This document shows, piece after piece, positions 44,566 to 53,990 of a stretch of 64,000 bases of DNA. The DNA comes from UBA5109 sp038148755 (lineage in GTDB: Bacteria > Pseudomonadota > Gammaproteobacteria > Pseudomonadales > Pseudohongiellaceae). How positions within the stretch are numbered: the stretch's first letter is position 1; every line of letters begins with the position of its first letter. The notes beneath the pieces were generated by a model. The model did no database searches and was not told the origin of the DNA. It saw only the letters and a list, made by a program, of their open reading frames with translations. The stretch is taken from the NCBI GenBank assembly GCA_038148755.1, contig JAYQWA010000006.1:17797-81796 (forward strand). The letters run 5' to 3'. Made by a program: the position numbers and the translations under genes.

Positions 44566-47433
44566 TCAGTCGTCTTTACTGAGACCCAGAGCATCGAGCA
44601 CCAATTTTTCTTGCTGCGCAACATGCAAGGCTGTATAGCCGGCGGCTGGTGAAGCAGATAGATCCCTGCCCGCATAAGTCAATACCAACTCCGGATTAAG
44701 TCTCCTTAATACATTTTTCATGTGATGCTGACTCGGGTACCAGGCACCCATGTTTTGAGGTTCTTCCTGACACCAGATCGCTTCTTTTAAGTTTTCATAG
44801 GGTGTCAGCATTTTATGCAGGGTGTCTTCCGGAAAAGGATACAACTGTTCCAAACGCAGAATAGCCACATGCTCAAGCCCTTCTTCCCGACGTTTGGCAC
44901 GTAATTCATAATAAACCTTGCCGCTACACATAATCGCCCGCGTGACTTTTTTTGGATCAATATCATCAGTTTCTCGCAACACTCTGTGAAAGCGACCATT
45001 TGCCAAATCCTCATAACTGGAAATGGCTTCTTTATGCCTTAACAGGCTTTTTGGGGTCATTACCACCAAGGGCTTTCTCAGGGGGCGCATCATTTGTCTG
45101 CGTAACATGTGAAAAATCTGCGCCGGGTTTGTTGGAACACAAACCTGAATATTGCCTTCTGCACAAAGCTGCAAAAATCTTTCCAGACGCGCAGAAGAGT
45201 GCTCAGGTCCCTGTCCTTCGTAACCATGAGGCAAAAACATAGTAAGGCCACATAACCTTTCCCATTTTATTTCACCGCTACTTACGAACTGATCAATAAC
45301 CACCTGGGCACCATTAGCGAAATCACCAAATTGTGCTTCCCAAATGACCAAAGCATCAGGGCGCGTAGTGGCATAACCATATTCAAAAGCAAGCACCGCT
45401 TCTTCAGACAGTAATGAATCATAAATGACGAATTTGCGTTGAGATTCCGAGATGAAACTTAGAGGCACATAAGGTTCGCCGGTCACTTGATCATATAAAA
45501 CCGCATGTCGATGAGAAAAGGTGCCACGTCCCACATCCTGGCCAGTAAGACGAACTTTATAGTTATTATCTACCAAGCTGGCATAGGCAAGAAGTTCTGC
45601 TCCGCCCCAGTCAAAAGGCTGCTCCCCATTTGCCATGGCAGCTCTCGATTCCAGTACTTTTGCTACCTGCCTGTTGACCTTAAATCCTTCAGGAATCTCT
45701 ACTAATTTATGAGCAAGCTCTTTCAGCTTATCTAAATTAATGGTCGTATCACATTTCATGTCTGTGTCATGACCAAGATACGGACGCCAATCAACAAAAA
45801 GCGCTGTATTAGGAGCATGTACTAGACTTTTAACGACATGCGTTCCTTCATCTAAAGCTTTACGATAACTAGTATTCATTTCGTCAGCTTCTGCTTGAGA
45901 AATCAAACCTTCAGCAATTAGTTTTTTTGCATAAAGTGTACGAGTCGTTGGCTGTTTTTTAATAACGTCATACATAAGTGGCTGGGTTGCAGAAGGCTCA
46001 TCTGTTTCATTGTGCCCACGACGCCTGTAACAAATTAAATCAACGACCACGTCTTTTCTGAATTTGTTTCGGAAATCCAACGCGAGCTGAGTTACAAATA
46101 ACACAGCTTCAGGATCATCGCCATTCACATGGAAAATAGGCGCCTGCACCATTTTAGCCACATCGGTACAGTATTCTGTTGAGCGAGCATCATCCTGCCG
46201 ACTGGTCGTAAAGCCAACCTGATTATTAATGATAATGTGCACCGTGCCGCCTGTCCCATACCCTCTGGTTTGAGACATCTGCAAGGTTTCCATGACAACG
46301 CCTTGACCAGCAAAAGCAGCATCACCGTGAATACACAAAGGCAGAACAGTTTCACCAATAGGATCTTTACGGCGATCCTGACGTGCTCTTACCGACCCAG
46401 TGATCACAGGAGAGCCAATTTCAAGATGCGAGGGATTAAAACCCATGCTGCAATGCACTTCGCCACCAGGCGTCATGACATTGGAAGAAAAACCCTGATG
46501 GTATTTCACATCACCGGAACCACTATAAATAGCTTTTCCTTCAAATTCATTGAACAGGTCTGAAGGGTTCTTACCTAAAGTATTTACCAGTACATTCAGA
46601 CGTCCACGGTGCGCCATGCTTATTACAATTTCTTTTGCACCATGTTCACCAGCGCGCTGAATAATGTCATCGACAGCATGAATAAGACTCTCACCGCCCT
46701 CCAGTCCAAAACGTTTCGTTCCTGGATATTTTGAATCTAAATGTTTCTCAAGACCTTCAGCGGCACTTAAGCGCTCCAGAATGTGCAACCTTGTTTCATC
46801 AGGAAAGCCAAAATTTCCTGAATTACTTTCAATACGGCGTTGAATCCATTGCTTCTGTTCTAAATCCACAATACCCATAAACTCATAACCAATGGAATTA
46901 CAGTAAATACTTTCCAGCACTGCAATAATATCGGCAAGTTTGGCTTCACTTTGAGGCACAAATAAAGGTTGCGTTTTAAAAGTGGTATTCAGGTCTGTCG
47001 CAGATAAATGATGAAAATCCAGTTTCAAATCCGGTACTTCTTCCCGATGCATAATCCCTAAAGGATCGAGTTTGGCCTGTTGATGCCCTCTTACCCTGTA
47101 AGAGCTGATGAGCTGAACGACATTAACCTGTTTAGCTTCATGTATTACCGAAACCTGTTGATGATCGGCCGCGACTGGCATGGCAATCGATGCAATACCA
47201 CGTCGAGGCAGGCCTTCAAACTGTTTTTCAATAGCTGAAAGCGAAACTTCCACCTGAGCATGATCTTTGCCATTAACATAGGGAAGATCGTTGAAATATT
47301 TTTGCCATTGCTCAGAAACAGAAGCCGGATCCGCCAGGTAGGCTTCATAAAGCTCTTCAATATATTCCAGGTTAGCGCCAGAGATATGACTGGAAGCAAG
47401 CATCAGCTCACGAAAATTTTCAGTATTGGACAT
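44566..47433 (-). CDS. sucA: 2-Oxoglutarate dehydrogenase E1
   Basis: A 955-residue thiamine-diphosphate enzyme that decarboxylates 2-oxoglutarate and passes succinyl to SucB. The N-terminal E1o-type segment ANLEYIEELYEAYLADPASV is present. Active-site segments are ISMAHRGRLNVLVNTLGK, GDAAFAGQGVVMETLQMSQ and CYRRRGHNETDEPSATQPL, followed by GRGTFSHRHAVLYDQ. Length is normal (E. coli 933). It follows sdhB by 28 bases. Confidence 0.98.
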   Translation of the reverse strand: MSNTENFRELMLASSHISGANLEYIEELYEAYLADPASVSEQWQKYFNDLPYVNGKDHAQVEVSLSAIEKQFEGLPRRGIASIAMPVAADHQQVSVIHEAKQVNVVQLISSYRVRGHQQAKLDPLGIMHREEVPDLKLDFHHLSATDLNTTFKTQPLFVPQSEAKLADIIAVLESIYCNSIGYEFMGIVDLEQKQWIQRRIESNSGNFGFPDETRLHILERLSAAEGLEKHLDSKYPGTKRFGLEGGESLIHAVDDIIQRAGEHGAKEIVISMAHRGRLNVLVNTLGKNPSDLFNEFEGKAIYSGSGDVKYHQGFSSNVMTPGGEVHCSMGFNPSHLEIGSPVITGSVRARQDRRKDPIGETVLPLCIHGDAAFAGQGVVMETLQMSQTRGYGTGGTVHIIINNQVGFTTSRQDDARSTEYCTDVAKMVQAPIFHVNGDDPEAVLFVTQLALDFRNKFRKDVVVDLICYRRRGHNETDEPSATQPLMYDVIKKQPTTRTLYAKKLIAEGLISQAEADEMNTSYRKALDEGTHVVKSLVHAPNTALFVDWRPYLGHDTDMKCDTTINLDKLKELAHKLVEIPEGFKVNRQVAKVLESRAAMANGEQPFDWGGAELLAYASLVDNNYKVRLTGQDVGRGTFSHRHAVLYDQVTGEPYVPLSFISESQRKFVIYDSLLSEEAVLAFEYGYATTRPDALVIWEAQFGDFANGAQVVIDQFVSSGEIKWERLCGLTMFLPHGYEGQGPEHSSARLERFLQLCAEGNIQVCVPTNPAQIFHMLRRQMMRPLRKPLVVMTPKSLLRHKEAISSYEDLANGRFHRVLRETDDIDPKKVTRAIMCSGKVYYELRAKRREEGLEHVAILRLEQLYPFPEDTLHKMLTPYENLKEAIWCQEEPQNMGAWYPSQHHMKNVLRRLNPELVLTYAGRDLSASPAAGYTALHVAQQEKLVLDALGLSKDD

Positions 47434-47461
47434 AGCCTTTCCTTCAACTCTTCCCTTTAGC

Positions 47462-48166
47462 TCAAGTGGCGCGTTCCATCAACATGGACCGGATATGACC
47501 AATTGCACGAGTAGGATTTAAGCCTTTTGGACAAACTGCAACACAGTTCATGATTCCTCGACACCTGAAGACACTAAAAGGGTCTTCCAAATCTGACAGT
47601 CTTTCATCGGTATGAGTATCCCGGCTATCTGCCAGAAAACGATAGGCTTGCAGCAAGCCTGCCGGACCTACAAATTTATCCGGATTCCACCAGAAAGAAG
47701 GACAGTTTGTTGAACAGCAGGCGCAAAGAATACACTCATATAAGCCATCGAGTTTCGCTCTATCTTCCGGTGATTGCAGACGTTCAACAGCCGGTGGTGG
47801 TTCATCATTTTGCAGATAGGGTTTAATTTTTTCATACTGCTTGTAAAAAGCGCTCATATCAACAACCAGATCGCGAATGACTGGCAAACCAGGCAATGGA
47901 CGCAAAACCAGCTTATTGTTTTTGATAACAGTAGATACTGGCGTAATACAGGCCAAACCATTTTTACCATTCATATTGATGCCATCTGAACCACAAACAC
48001 CCTCACGGCAGGATCGACGATATGCGACGCTGGCATCCTGATTTTTAACCAGATGCAGAACATCCAGCACCATCAGATCTTTACCATCAGGCAGCTCAAT
48101 CTCCACATCCTGCATATAGGGCTTTAAATCTGTTTCCGGGTTATAACGATAAACACTGACTTGCAC
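47462..48166 (-). CDS. sdhB: Succinate dehydrogenase iron-sulfur subunit
   Basis: A 234-residue subunit carrying three clusters that pass electrons from SdhA to ubiquinone. The [2Fe-2S] ligands are in SCREGVCGSDGINMNG and those of the [4Fe-4S] cluster in CILCACCSTNCPSFWW. The last set, CRGIMNCVAVCPKGLNP, completes the [3Fe-4S] site. Length matches E. coli SdhB (238). It lies 35 bases after sdhA. Confidence 0.98.
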   Translation of the reverse strand: MQVSVYRYNPETDLKPYMQDVEIELPDGKDLMVLDVLHLVKNQDASVAYRRSCREGVCGSDGINMNGKNGLACITPVSTVIKNNKLVLRPLPGLPVIRDLVVDMSAFYKQYEKIKPYLQNDEPPPAVERLQSPEDRAKLDGLYECILCACCSTNCPSFWWNPDKFVGPAGLLQAYRFLADSRDTHTDERLSDLEDPFSVFRCRGIMNCVAVCPKGLNPTRAIGHIRSMLMERAT

Positions 48167-48201
48167 GATATGTCACCTATCTTTTTGTAGTAAGAATCTT
48201 A

Positions 48202-49974
48202 TCAATAAGTCCGAACTTTAGGTTCAAAAGTCGGCACAGTAACAGGAGTGAAATTTACTCCACGTTTTGAAAGCACCTTGCTGTCTGGCATATAAAGAGA
48301 ATGACAAAGCCAGTTTTTATCATCACGCTCTGTAAAATCTTCACGCGCATGCGCACCCCGGCTCTCTTCCCTTCTTTCTGCGGATATAGCTGTTGCTTCC
48401 GCTACTTCAAATAAATTTCCAAGCTCTAGGGCTTCAATACGGGCGGTATTAAAAGCCTGACTCTTGTCTTCCAGATGCAGATTAGCAATTCGTTCACGCA
48501 AGGCAGACAGTTTTTCTATCCCTTCACGCATAAAGTCACCACGCCTGAAAACACCAAAATGATTTTGCATAATGCCCTGTAATTCTTTGCGTAATTCAGG
48601 CACTTTTTCACCAGAAGAGCTTTCATTCAAACGATTTAAACGCTGTAAACTCTGTTCAATATCTGTTTCCGAGGCATCACGCATTTCAACGCCCTGGCTC
48701 AACATTTTTTCAATGTGAATACCCGCAGCACGGCCAAAGACAACAAGATCCAATAAAGAGTTTCCACCCAGGCGGTTAGCGCCATGGACAGATACACAGG
48801 CTGCTTCGCCCACGGCAAACAAGCCTTCAATAATTTTGTCGTTACCCTGTGCATCCTGGGTCAATGCCTGGCCATGCACATTGGTTGGAATGCCGCCCAT
48901 CATGTAATGGCAGGTTGGTATGACAGGAATCGGTTCTTTTACCGGATCTACATGAGCAAAGGTACGAGATAATTCGAGAATGCCTGGCAACTTGGCGTTC
49001 AGGGTTTTCTCACCTAAATGATCCAGTTTTAATAAAACATGATCTGCTTCAGGACCAACACCGCGACCTTCCAATATCTCTAGCACCATGGAACGAGCAA
49101 CCACATCACGCCCAGCCAGATCTTTGGCATTAGGTGCATAGCGCTCCATAAAGCGTTCACCATCTTTATTAATCAGATAACCACCTTCACCACGGCACCC
49201 CTCTGTAACAAGCGTACCAGCGCCATGTATCCCGGTTGGGTGGAATTGCCACATCTCAATATCTTGCACCGGAAATCCTGCCCGCAAAGCCATACCAACA
49301 CCATCACCTGTATTTATAAGGGCATTGGTAGTTGATGCATAAATACGACCCGCTCCGCCGGTAGCAAAAACAGTCGCCTTGGATTTAATGTATACAATCT
49401 CGCCGGTCTCAATGCAGATTGCGCTGACGCCCACGACAACTCCGTCCTGATTTTTAACAATATCAGTAGCGAACCACTCATTAAAAAATGCGGTATTATT
49501 TTTCAAATTATTTTGATAAAGAGTATGCAGTAGAGCATGGCCAGTCCTGTCAGCAGCAGCACAGGTTCTGGCAGCCTGACCACCCTTGCCATAATCTTTT
49601 GACTGACCTCCAAATGGACGCTGATAGATACGGCCATTGTCATTTCTCGAGAATGGCAAGCCCATGTGCTCGAGTTCAAAAACAGCTTGCGGCCCTTCGC
49701 TACACATATACTCAATGGCATCCTGATCACCGATATAATCAGAGCCTTTAACTGTATCGTACATATGCCAGCGCCAATCATCATTGGGATCTTCACTGGC
49801 AATCGCACAGGTAATACCCCCCTGGGCAGACACGGTATGCGAACGGGTTGGAAAAACTTTTGAAATAACAGCAGTGTTATAACCGGATTGCGCCAGCTGC
49901 AGAGCTGCACGCATACCAGATCCGCCACCACCAACAATTACTGCATCAAATGAAAGTGTTCTGATTTTAGACAC
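48202..49974 (-). CDS. sdhA: Succinate dehydrogenase flavoprotein subunit
   Basis: A 590-residue FAD subunit oxidising succinate to fumarate. FAD is attached covalently at H46 in TRSHTVSAQGG. Substrate residues lie in HPTGIHGAGTLVTEGCRGEGG (about 240-260) and the arginine region CVSVHGANRLGGNSLLD. Length matches E. coli (588). It begins 3 bases after sdhD ends. Confidence 0.98.
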   Translation of the reverse strand: MSKIRTLSFDAVIVGGGGSGMRAALQLAQSGYNTAVISKVFPTRSHTVSAQGGITCAIASEDPNDDWRWHMYDTVKGSDYIGDQDAIEYMCSEGPQAVFELEHMGLPFSRNDNGRIYQRPFGGQSKDYGKGGQAARTCAAADRTGHALLHTLYQNNLKNNTAFFNEWFATDIVKNQDGVVVGVSAICIETGEIVYIKSKATVFATGGAGRIYASTTNALINTGDGVGMALRAGFPVQDIEMWQFHPTGIHGAGTLVTEGCRGEGGYLINKDGERFMERYAPNAKDLAGRDVVARSMVLEILEGRGVGPEADHVLLKLDHLGEKTLNAKLPGILELSRTFAHVDPVKEPIPVIPTCHYMMGGIPTNVHGQALTQDAQGNDKIIEGLFAVGEAACVSVHGANRLGGNSLLDLVVFGRAAGIHIEKMLSQGVEMRDASETDIEQSLQRLNRLNESSSGEKVPELRKELQGIMQNHFGVFRRGDFMREGIEKLSALRERIANLHLEDKSQAFNTARIEALELGNLFEVAEATAISAERREESRGAHAREDFTERDDKNWLCHSLYMPDSKVLSKRGVNFTPVTVPTFEPKVRTY

Positions 49975-49977
49975 GGT

Positions 49978-50346
49978 TTAAATACTCCATAAAATCTGTA
50001 CGCCCCAGACAACGTAAACTAACAGGACGACCAGGCACAGCAATTCAAAGACAAAACGCACTTTATTGGCACTGGCGCCCAACATTTTTGAAGTCAGGTA
50101 ATCAGTCGCAATAGTCCACATACCAATCCAGGCATGGGCACAAAGTGACAAGAGCGCAATCAAGGTGAAAATCCGAACCGGATTGCTGGCAAACAGAGCC
50201 CGCCATTCCTGATATTGCATATCCGGTCTTGTAATAAAGATGAAGGCAAGAAATAAAATATAGAGCAGTAAGATAACCGCTGAGACTCTCTGTACTACCC
50301 AATCATATAAACCGCTTCGGCCAAAGCTTGTGACATTAGTTACCAT
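49978..50346 (-). CDS. sdhD: Succinate dehydrogenase membrane anchor SdhD
   Basis: A 122-residue membrane anchor with three helices. SGLYDWVVQRVSAVILLLYI holds the quinone-site SGLYDW/Q-R-x-S/A motif, and HAWIGMWTIATDYL contains the conserved histidine-aspartate-tyrosine set for heme b and ubiquinone. Its start overlaps sdhC by 7 bases. Confidence 0.96.
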   Translation of the reverse strand: MVTNVTSFGRSGLYDWVVQRVSAVILLLYILFLAFIFITRPDMQYQEWRALFASNPVRIFTLIALLSLCAHAWIGMWTIATDYLTSKMLGASANKVRFVFELLCLVVLLVYVVWGVQILWSI

Positions 50347-50714
50347 ATCCAGACTCCTAAAGCGATAATGAGAACAAGGCTCACTACAATTGTAATTTTG
50401 GCGCCTACGGGTGCCGCTTCCTTAGTTTCTCCCAGGCCAAAGTCCATAAGCAAATGCTTGATACCAGCAACCATGTGATAGGCCAAAGCAGATAGGATGC
50501 CCCAGAGTATCAGCTTGAAAATAAAGCCGTTGGCTACTTCTTTTAACTGGTTGAAACCGCTCTCGCTGCCAAGTGACATATCAAATATCCAAAGCAGTAG
50601 AGCAATACCGACAAAAACGATAACGCCTGATATACGATGAGTGATGGAAGTATAGGCTGCCAAAGGCAGGCTGATGGTGGATATATCTAGATTTACTGGT
50701 CGCTTATCTTTCAC
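50340..50714 (-). CDS. sdhC: Succinate dehydrogenase cytochrome b556 subunit SdhC
   Basis: A 124-residue membrane subunit with three helices. It opens KDKRPVNLDISTISLPLAAYTSITHRISG, where S-x3-R of the SITHRISG segment contacts ubiquinone. HMVAGIKHLLMDFG provides the heme ligand histidine. The start is GTG; the GAGG upstream is somewhat far. It is the first gene of the sdhCDAB-sucAB-lpd-sucCD operon. Confidence 0.95.
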   Translation of the reverse strand: MKDKRPVNLDISTISLPLAAYTSITHRISGVIVFVGIALLLWIFDMSLGSESGFNQLKEVANGFIFKLILWGILSALAYHMVAGIKHLLMDFGLGETKEAAPVGAKITIVVSLVLIIALGVWIW

Positions 50715-51029
50715 TAGTCAACAACCTCTGCAGTGATAAAATTTAAATAACTATCAGATTTAAGCATTTGATAGTCTTTTATTATCATAACCCTAGGGTT
50801 AATAAAACGAGTGCATATTAGACTCTTCAGCCCCTTTAATCAACAGGCTTATGAAGCTTTTTTATTTATTTAAATTGACTAAAATTTGAGGAAGATCAGA
50901 TAAAAATTTACATATAATGGCAATGTTAATTTGACAAAATAATTATCAGAAGATAGTGTGGATCCTCCGTAGTGGTGGCCTCTATAAAGAACACCTTTCA
51001 AACATGAAATTCTCTTAACAGGAGTCCTT
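50715..51029. promoter_or_regulatory. Divergent sdhC/gltA control region
   Basis: This 315-base region must drive the TCA operon leftward and gltA rightward. It contains the perfect 14-base palindrome TAACCCTAGGGTTA (50788-50801) with partly symmetric A/T flanks. A second inverted repeat is ACTATCA/TGATAGT (50750-50756 and 50769-50775). Rightward elements include TATAAT (50913-50918) and TTGACA (50931-50936), the latter with TAGTGT 17 bases on. AGGAG before 51030 is the gltA ribosome site. Which promoter is used cannot be told. Confidence 0.55.
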
Positions 51030-52310
51030 ATGGCTGAGAAAAAAGCTCAGTTGTCAGTTGATGGCATTAGCGAAACACTTGAATTACCCGTTTATGAGGG
51101 CACAACCGGTGCAGACGTAATTGATGTAAGCAGTCTTGCAGGAAAAGGTATATTCACTTTTGATCCGGGTTTTATGTCTACCGCTTCGTGCGAATCGAAA
51201 ATCACCTATATTGATGGTGATAAGGGTGTACTACTTTACCGCGGTTACCCTATTGAACAGCTTGCTGAAAAATCTGATTTCCTAGAATGCTGCTACCTCC
51301 TTCTAAACGGCGAACTGCCTGACCCGCAACAAAAAGAACAATTTACTAACGCAATCAAATATCACACGATGGTGCATGAACAGATGCACAGCTTCTTTAA
51401 CGGTTTCCCCCGCCATGCCCATCCTATGGCCATCATGGTTGGTGTAGTTGGTGCACTTTCCGCCTTCTATCACGACAACCTGCAAATCAGCAATGAAGAA
51501 CACCGAATGGATGCTGCCATGCGGGTTATTGCTAAGATGCCAACGCTTGCTGCCATGTGCTACAAATATTCTGTCGGTCAGCCTTTTGTTTACCCTGACA
51601 ACAGCCTGAGCTTTTCAGAAAACTTTCTTCACATGATGTTCAGCACGCCTTGTGAAGATACAGAAGTCAGCCCGGTTCTCGCTGATGCCATGGACAAAAT
51701 ATTCCTGCTGCACGCTGACCACGAGCAAAATGCCTCGACCTCAACGGTAAGGCTAGCCGGCTCAACAGGTGCAAATCCTTATGCCTGTATTTCATCGGGT
51801 ATTACTGCACTTTGGGGGCCTGCGCATGGTGGCGCTAACGAAGCAGTATTAAAAATGCTTAATGAAATCGGCGATGATTCCCAGATTGATAAATTTATTG
51901 CACGCGCTAAAGACAAAGATGACCCTTTTCGCTTGATGGGCTTCGGTCACCGGGTCTATAAAAACTTTGATCCACGTGCCAAAGTACTTCGCGAAGCCTG
52001 TCAGAATGTTCTGGCAGAGCTTGGCATGGAAGATGATCCTTTACTGAAAATTGCCATGAAGCTGGAAAAAATTGCATTAGAAGATGAATACTTTGTAGAA
52101 AGAAATTTATATCCAAATGTGGATTTCTATTCCGGCATCATTTTAAAAGCCATCGGTATTCCTGTTGGGCTCTTTACGGTGATTTTTGCTACAGGCAGAA
52201 CACCGGGATGGGTTGCCCACTGGCATGAAATGATCAGTAACCCATTCAAAATTGGTCGACCTCGCCAGTTATATACAGGCAAGACCGCCAGAGACTATCC
52301 AAGCAAATAA
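51030..52310 (+). CDS. gltA: Citrate synthase (type II)
   Basis: A 426-residue hexameric-type citrate synthase condensing oxaloacetate with acetyl-CoA. Catalytic residues fit H266 (GPAHGGANEAV), H307 (GFGHRVYKNFDPRA) and D365 (PNVDFYSGI). The N-terminal beta domain typical of the NADH-sensitive Gram-negative enzyme is present (CESKITYIDGDKGVLLYRGY). AGGAG ribosome site; strong terminator after the stop. It is divergent from the sdh-suc operon, the usual enteric/pseudomonad layout. Confidence 0.98.
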   Translation: MAEKKAQLSVDGISETLELPVYEGTTGADVIDVSSLAGKGIFTFDPGFMSTASCESKITYIDGDKGVLLYRGYPIEQLAEKSDFLECCYLLLNGELPDPQQKEQFTNAIKYHTMVHEQMHSFFNGFPRHAHPMAIMVGVVGALSAFYHDNLQISNEEHRMDAAMRVIAKMPTLAAMCYKYSVGQPFVYPDNSLSFSENFLHMMFSTPCEDTEVSPVLADAMDKIFLLHADHEQNASTSTVRLAGSTGANPYACISSGITALWGPAHGGANEAVLKMLNEIGDDSQIDKFIARAKDKDDPFRLMGFGHRVYKNFDPRAKVLREACQNVLAELGMEDDPLLKIAMKLEKIALEDEYFVERNLYPNVDFYSGIILKAIGIPVGLFTVIFATGRTPGWVAHWHEMISNPFKIGRPRQLYTGKTARDYPSK

Positions 52311-52332
52311 TTAATACTTCCGCTAAATACAG

Positions 52333-52372
52333 AATCCCTGGTCAACAGTAATTTTGACTAGGGATTTTTATT
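52333..52372 (+). terminator. Intrinsic terminator after gltA
   Basis: AATCCCTGGTCAA (52333-52345) pairs with TTGACTAGGGATT (52354-52366), 13 pairs with one G-T wobble, followed by TTTTTATTT. Confidence 0.92.
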
Positions 52373-52392
52373 TAGTGCATCTAAAAAAGTTT

Positions 52393-53535
52393 TTATGGTA
52401 GTTTCTTGAATTGCGCCATAAAGCTTCGATCAATTCTGTCTTTCCAGTGCCACACCCATTTACCGGAAAAAGCTGGAAAAGGATAACGCATACCCACCGC
52501 TCTGTGTTCACCCAGGGCAAGCAGACTCATAAAATGACGCTGTGGCTTATACCTCAACAAGTTTTTTCCCAATACGCGCCTTTTCAGATTTTCATATAAA
52601 TACGACCCCTGCCTGACCGCATAAACACCTGCCTTGGGTCGCGGGTTCATATCCATATGCGCAATATCTCCTGCAGCAAAGACATCAGGATCATCTATTA
52701 ACTGCAAATAATCATTAATCCGGACAAAGCCGTCTTCGTTGCAGTTAAGCCCACTATCTGCAAGCCACTTTGCTGCACTTGCCTGCGTGCACCAAAACAA
52801 AAGATCGAAGCTTTCTTTGTCATGACCTGCGCTATGTAAAATATTTTTCTCAACTTTTGTCACCGGAAAAGACGGGTAACATTCAATATTAAACTGTTTG
52901 AAGGCATGCGTGACTTTCTCTATCACTGCATCAGAATATTCCGGTAGCAGGTTGTCATTTCTATAAAGTAATTTATATCTGTTTTTTCCTGCCAAGGTCG
53001 TATTCGTTTCCAAAAAGTGAGCTATTGCCAGTATGATTTCAACCGCTCCTGCACCTCCTCCCACCACGGCAATTTCCTGCGCTTGCTCCTCTTCTTGCAT
53101 TAAAGAACTTTTCTGCTGCCAATACTGATAAAACTCGGCAATAGGTTTAACTGGCACAGCAAATTCTTCAACTCCAGGTGTGGAGTGATCAGGTGTTGAA
53201 CCAATATCAATTGAAAGCAGATCATATGGAAGCTCGCTGCCTACAGCCAGGCTGACGGACTTTAAACCCTGATTGATAGCCTTTACTTCATCCTGAATAA
53301 AATGAACACCCGCCCACTGGCAGAGTAGTCTTAAATCAATATAGATATCGTCAGGCTGATAATGCCCGGCTACCAGGCCTGGCAACATGCCGGAATAGGG
53401 TGTTTTTACTTGCGGTGAAATCAGTTTTACCCGCACACCGGACAAAGGCTTCATCCCCCATTTTTTTATCAATAGGACATGAGCATGGCCGCCACCAATC
53501 AGGACAATCTCTTTCAGGTCTAATGTTTTACTCAC
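52393..53535 (-). CDS. NDH-2-like FAD oxidoreductase related to SelD-fusion flavodomains
   Basis: The GTG at 53535 (MSKTLDLKEIVLIGGGHAH) is chosen because AGGG lies six bases before it; the longer frame runs into the tRNA terminator. The 380-residue protein has the FAD motif VLIGGGHAHVLLIKKWGMKP, then KTPYSGMLPGLVAGHYQPDD and a second NAD(P) motif AVVGGGAGAVEIILA. The flavin-binding VFAAGDIAHM follows. This GGGHAHV/PYSGMLPG pattern is that of the oxidoreductase domain fused to selenide-water dikinase (SelD) in some bacteria. No SelD domain or selenium gene is here. Substrate unknown. Confidence 0.82.
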   Translation of the reverse strand: MSKTLDLKEIVLIGGGHAHVLLIKKWGMKPLSGVRVKLISPQVKTPYSGMLPGLVAGHYQPDDIYIDLRLLCQWAGVHFIQDEVKAINQGLKSVSLAVGSELPYDLLSIDIGSTPDHSTPGVEEFAVPVKPIAEFYQYWQQKSSLMQEEEQAQEIAVVGGGAGAVEIILAIAHFLETNTTLAGKNRYKLLYRNDNLLPEYSDAVIEKVTHAFKQFNIECYPSFPVTKVEKNILHSAGHDKESFDLLFWCTQASAAKWLADSGLNCNEDGFVRINDYLQLIDDPDVFAAGDIAHMDMNPRPKAGVYAVRQGSYLYENLKRRVLGKNLLRYKPQRHFMSLLALGEHRAVGMRYPFPAFSGKWVWHWKDRIDRSFMAQFKKLP

Positions 53536-53604
53536 AAACCACCCTGTAGCGGCACTTGAAATAAGGCTGAATTTTAAAAGATACCAGTATCTTCTGCGCC
53601 TTGC

Positions 53605-53648
53605 ATAAAAAGAAAAGGCCAGTATTACATCGAATAACACTGGCCTTT
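53605..53648 (-). terminator. Intrinsic terminator of the tRNA operon
   Basis: On the minus strand AAAGGCCAGT (53639-53648) pairs with ACTGGCCTTT (53614-53623), followed by TCTTTTTATG. It lies 49 bases after tRNA-Glu. Confidence 0.88.
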
Positions 53649-53696
53649 GCAGACTAAGTATAAAACCAATAAGACTTATCGGTTAATACTTGAATA

Positions 53697-53772
<76 letters not shown>

Positions 53773-53804
53773 ATAGGTATTTGCAATCAGAAATTGTATT
53801 GTAG

Positions 53805-53880
53805 TGGTGGAGCCAAGGAGGATCGAACTCCTGACCTCAACGCTGCCAGCGTTGCGCTCTCCCAGCTGAGCTATGGCCCC
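53805..53880 (-). tRNA. tRNA-Ala (anticodon GGC)
   Basis: A 76-base cloverleaf with encoded CCA (53805-53807). The acceptor GGGGCCA pairs with TGGCTCC and includes the G3-U70 wobble that marks alanine tRNAs. The D-arm is TAGCTCAGCTGGGAGAGC, the anticodon loop CTGGCAG gives GGC, and the T-loop is GTTCGATCC. First gene of the pair, about 60 bases after its promoter. Confidence 0.98.
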
Positions 53881-53946
53881 GCTTTTTACCCTACAAACAT
53901 TACAGCTGTTGCGAGTATTTGCCGACCAAAATCAGCAAAGACGCGC

Positions 53947-53975
53947 ATTCTAGACAGCACCCTGCACCCTGTCAA
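53947..53975 (-). promoter_or_regulatory. Strong sigma-70 promoter of the tRNA-Ala-Glu operon with GC-rich discriminator
   Basis: On the minus strand TTGACA (53970-53975, perfect), a 17-base spacer and TAGAAT (53947-53952), followed by GCGCGTC. The GC-rich discriminator is the mark of promoters under stringent (ppGpp) control, as expected for stable RNA. Confidence 0.9.
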
Positions 53976-53990
53976 GAAGTAAAGGAAATA

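Noticed and set aside
53536..53640. Upstream extension of the SelD-like oxidoreductase to 53640
   Set aside because: The extra 35 codons cross the tRNA operon terminator and show no family similarity; a GTG with a good ribosome site at 53535 fits the flavoprotein start.
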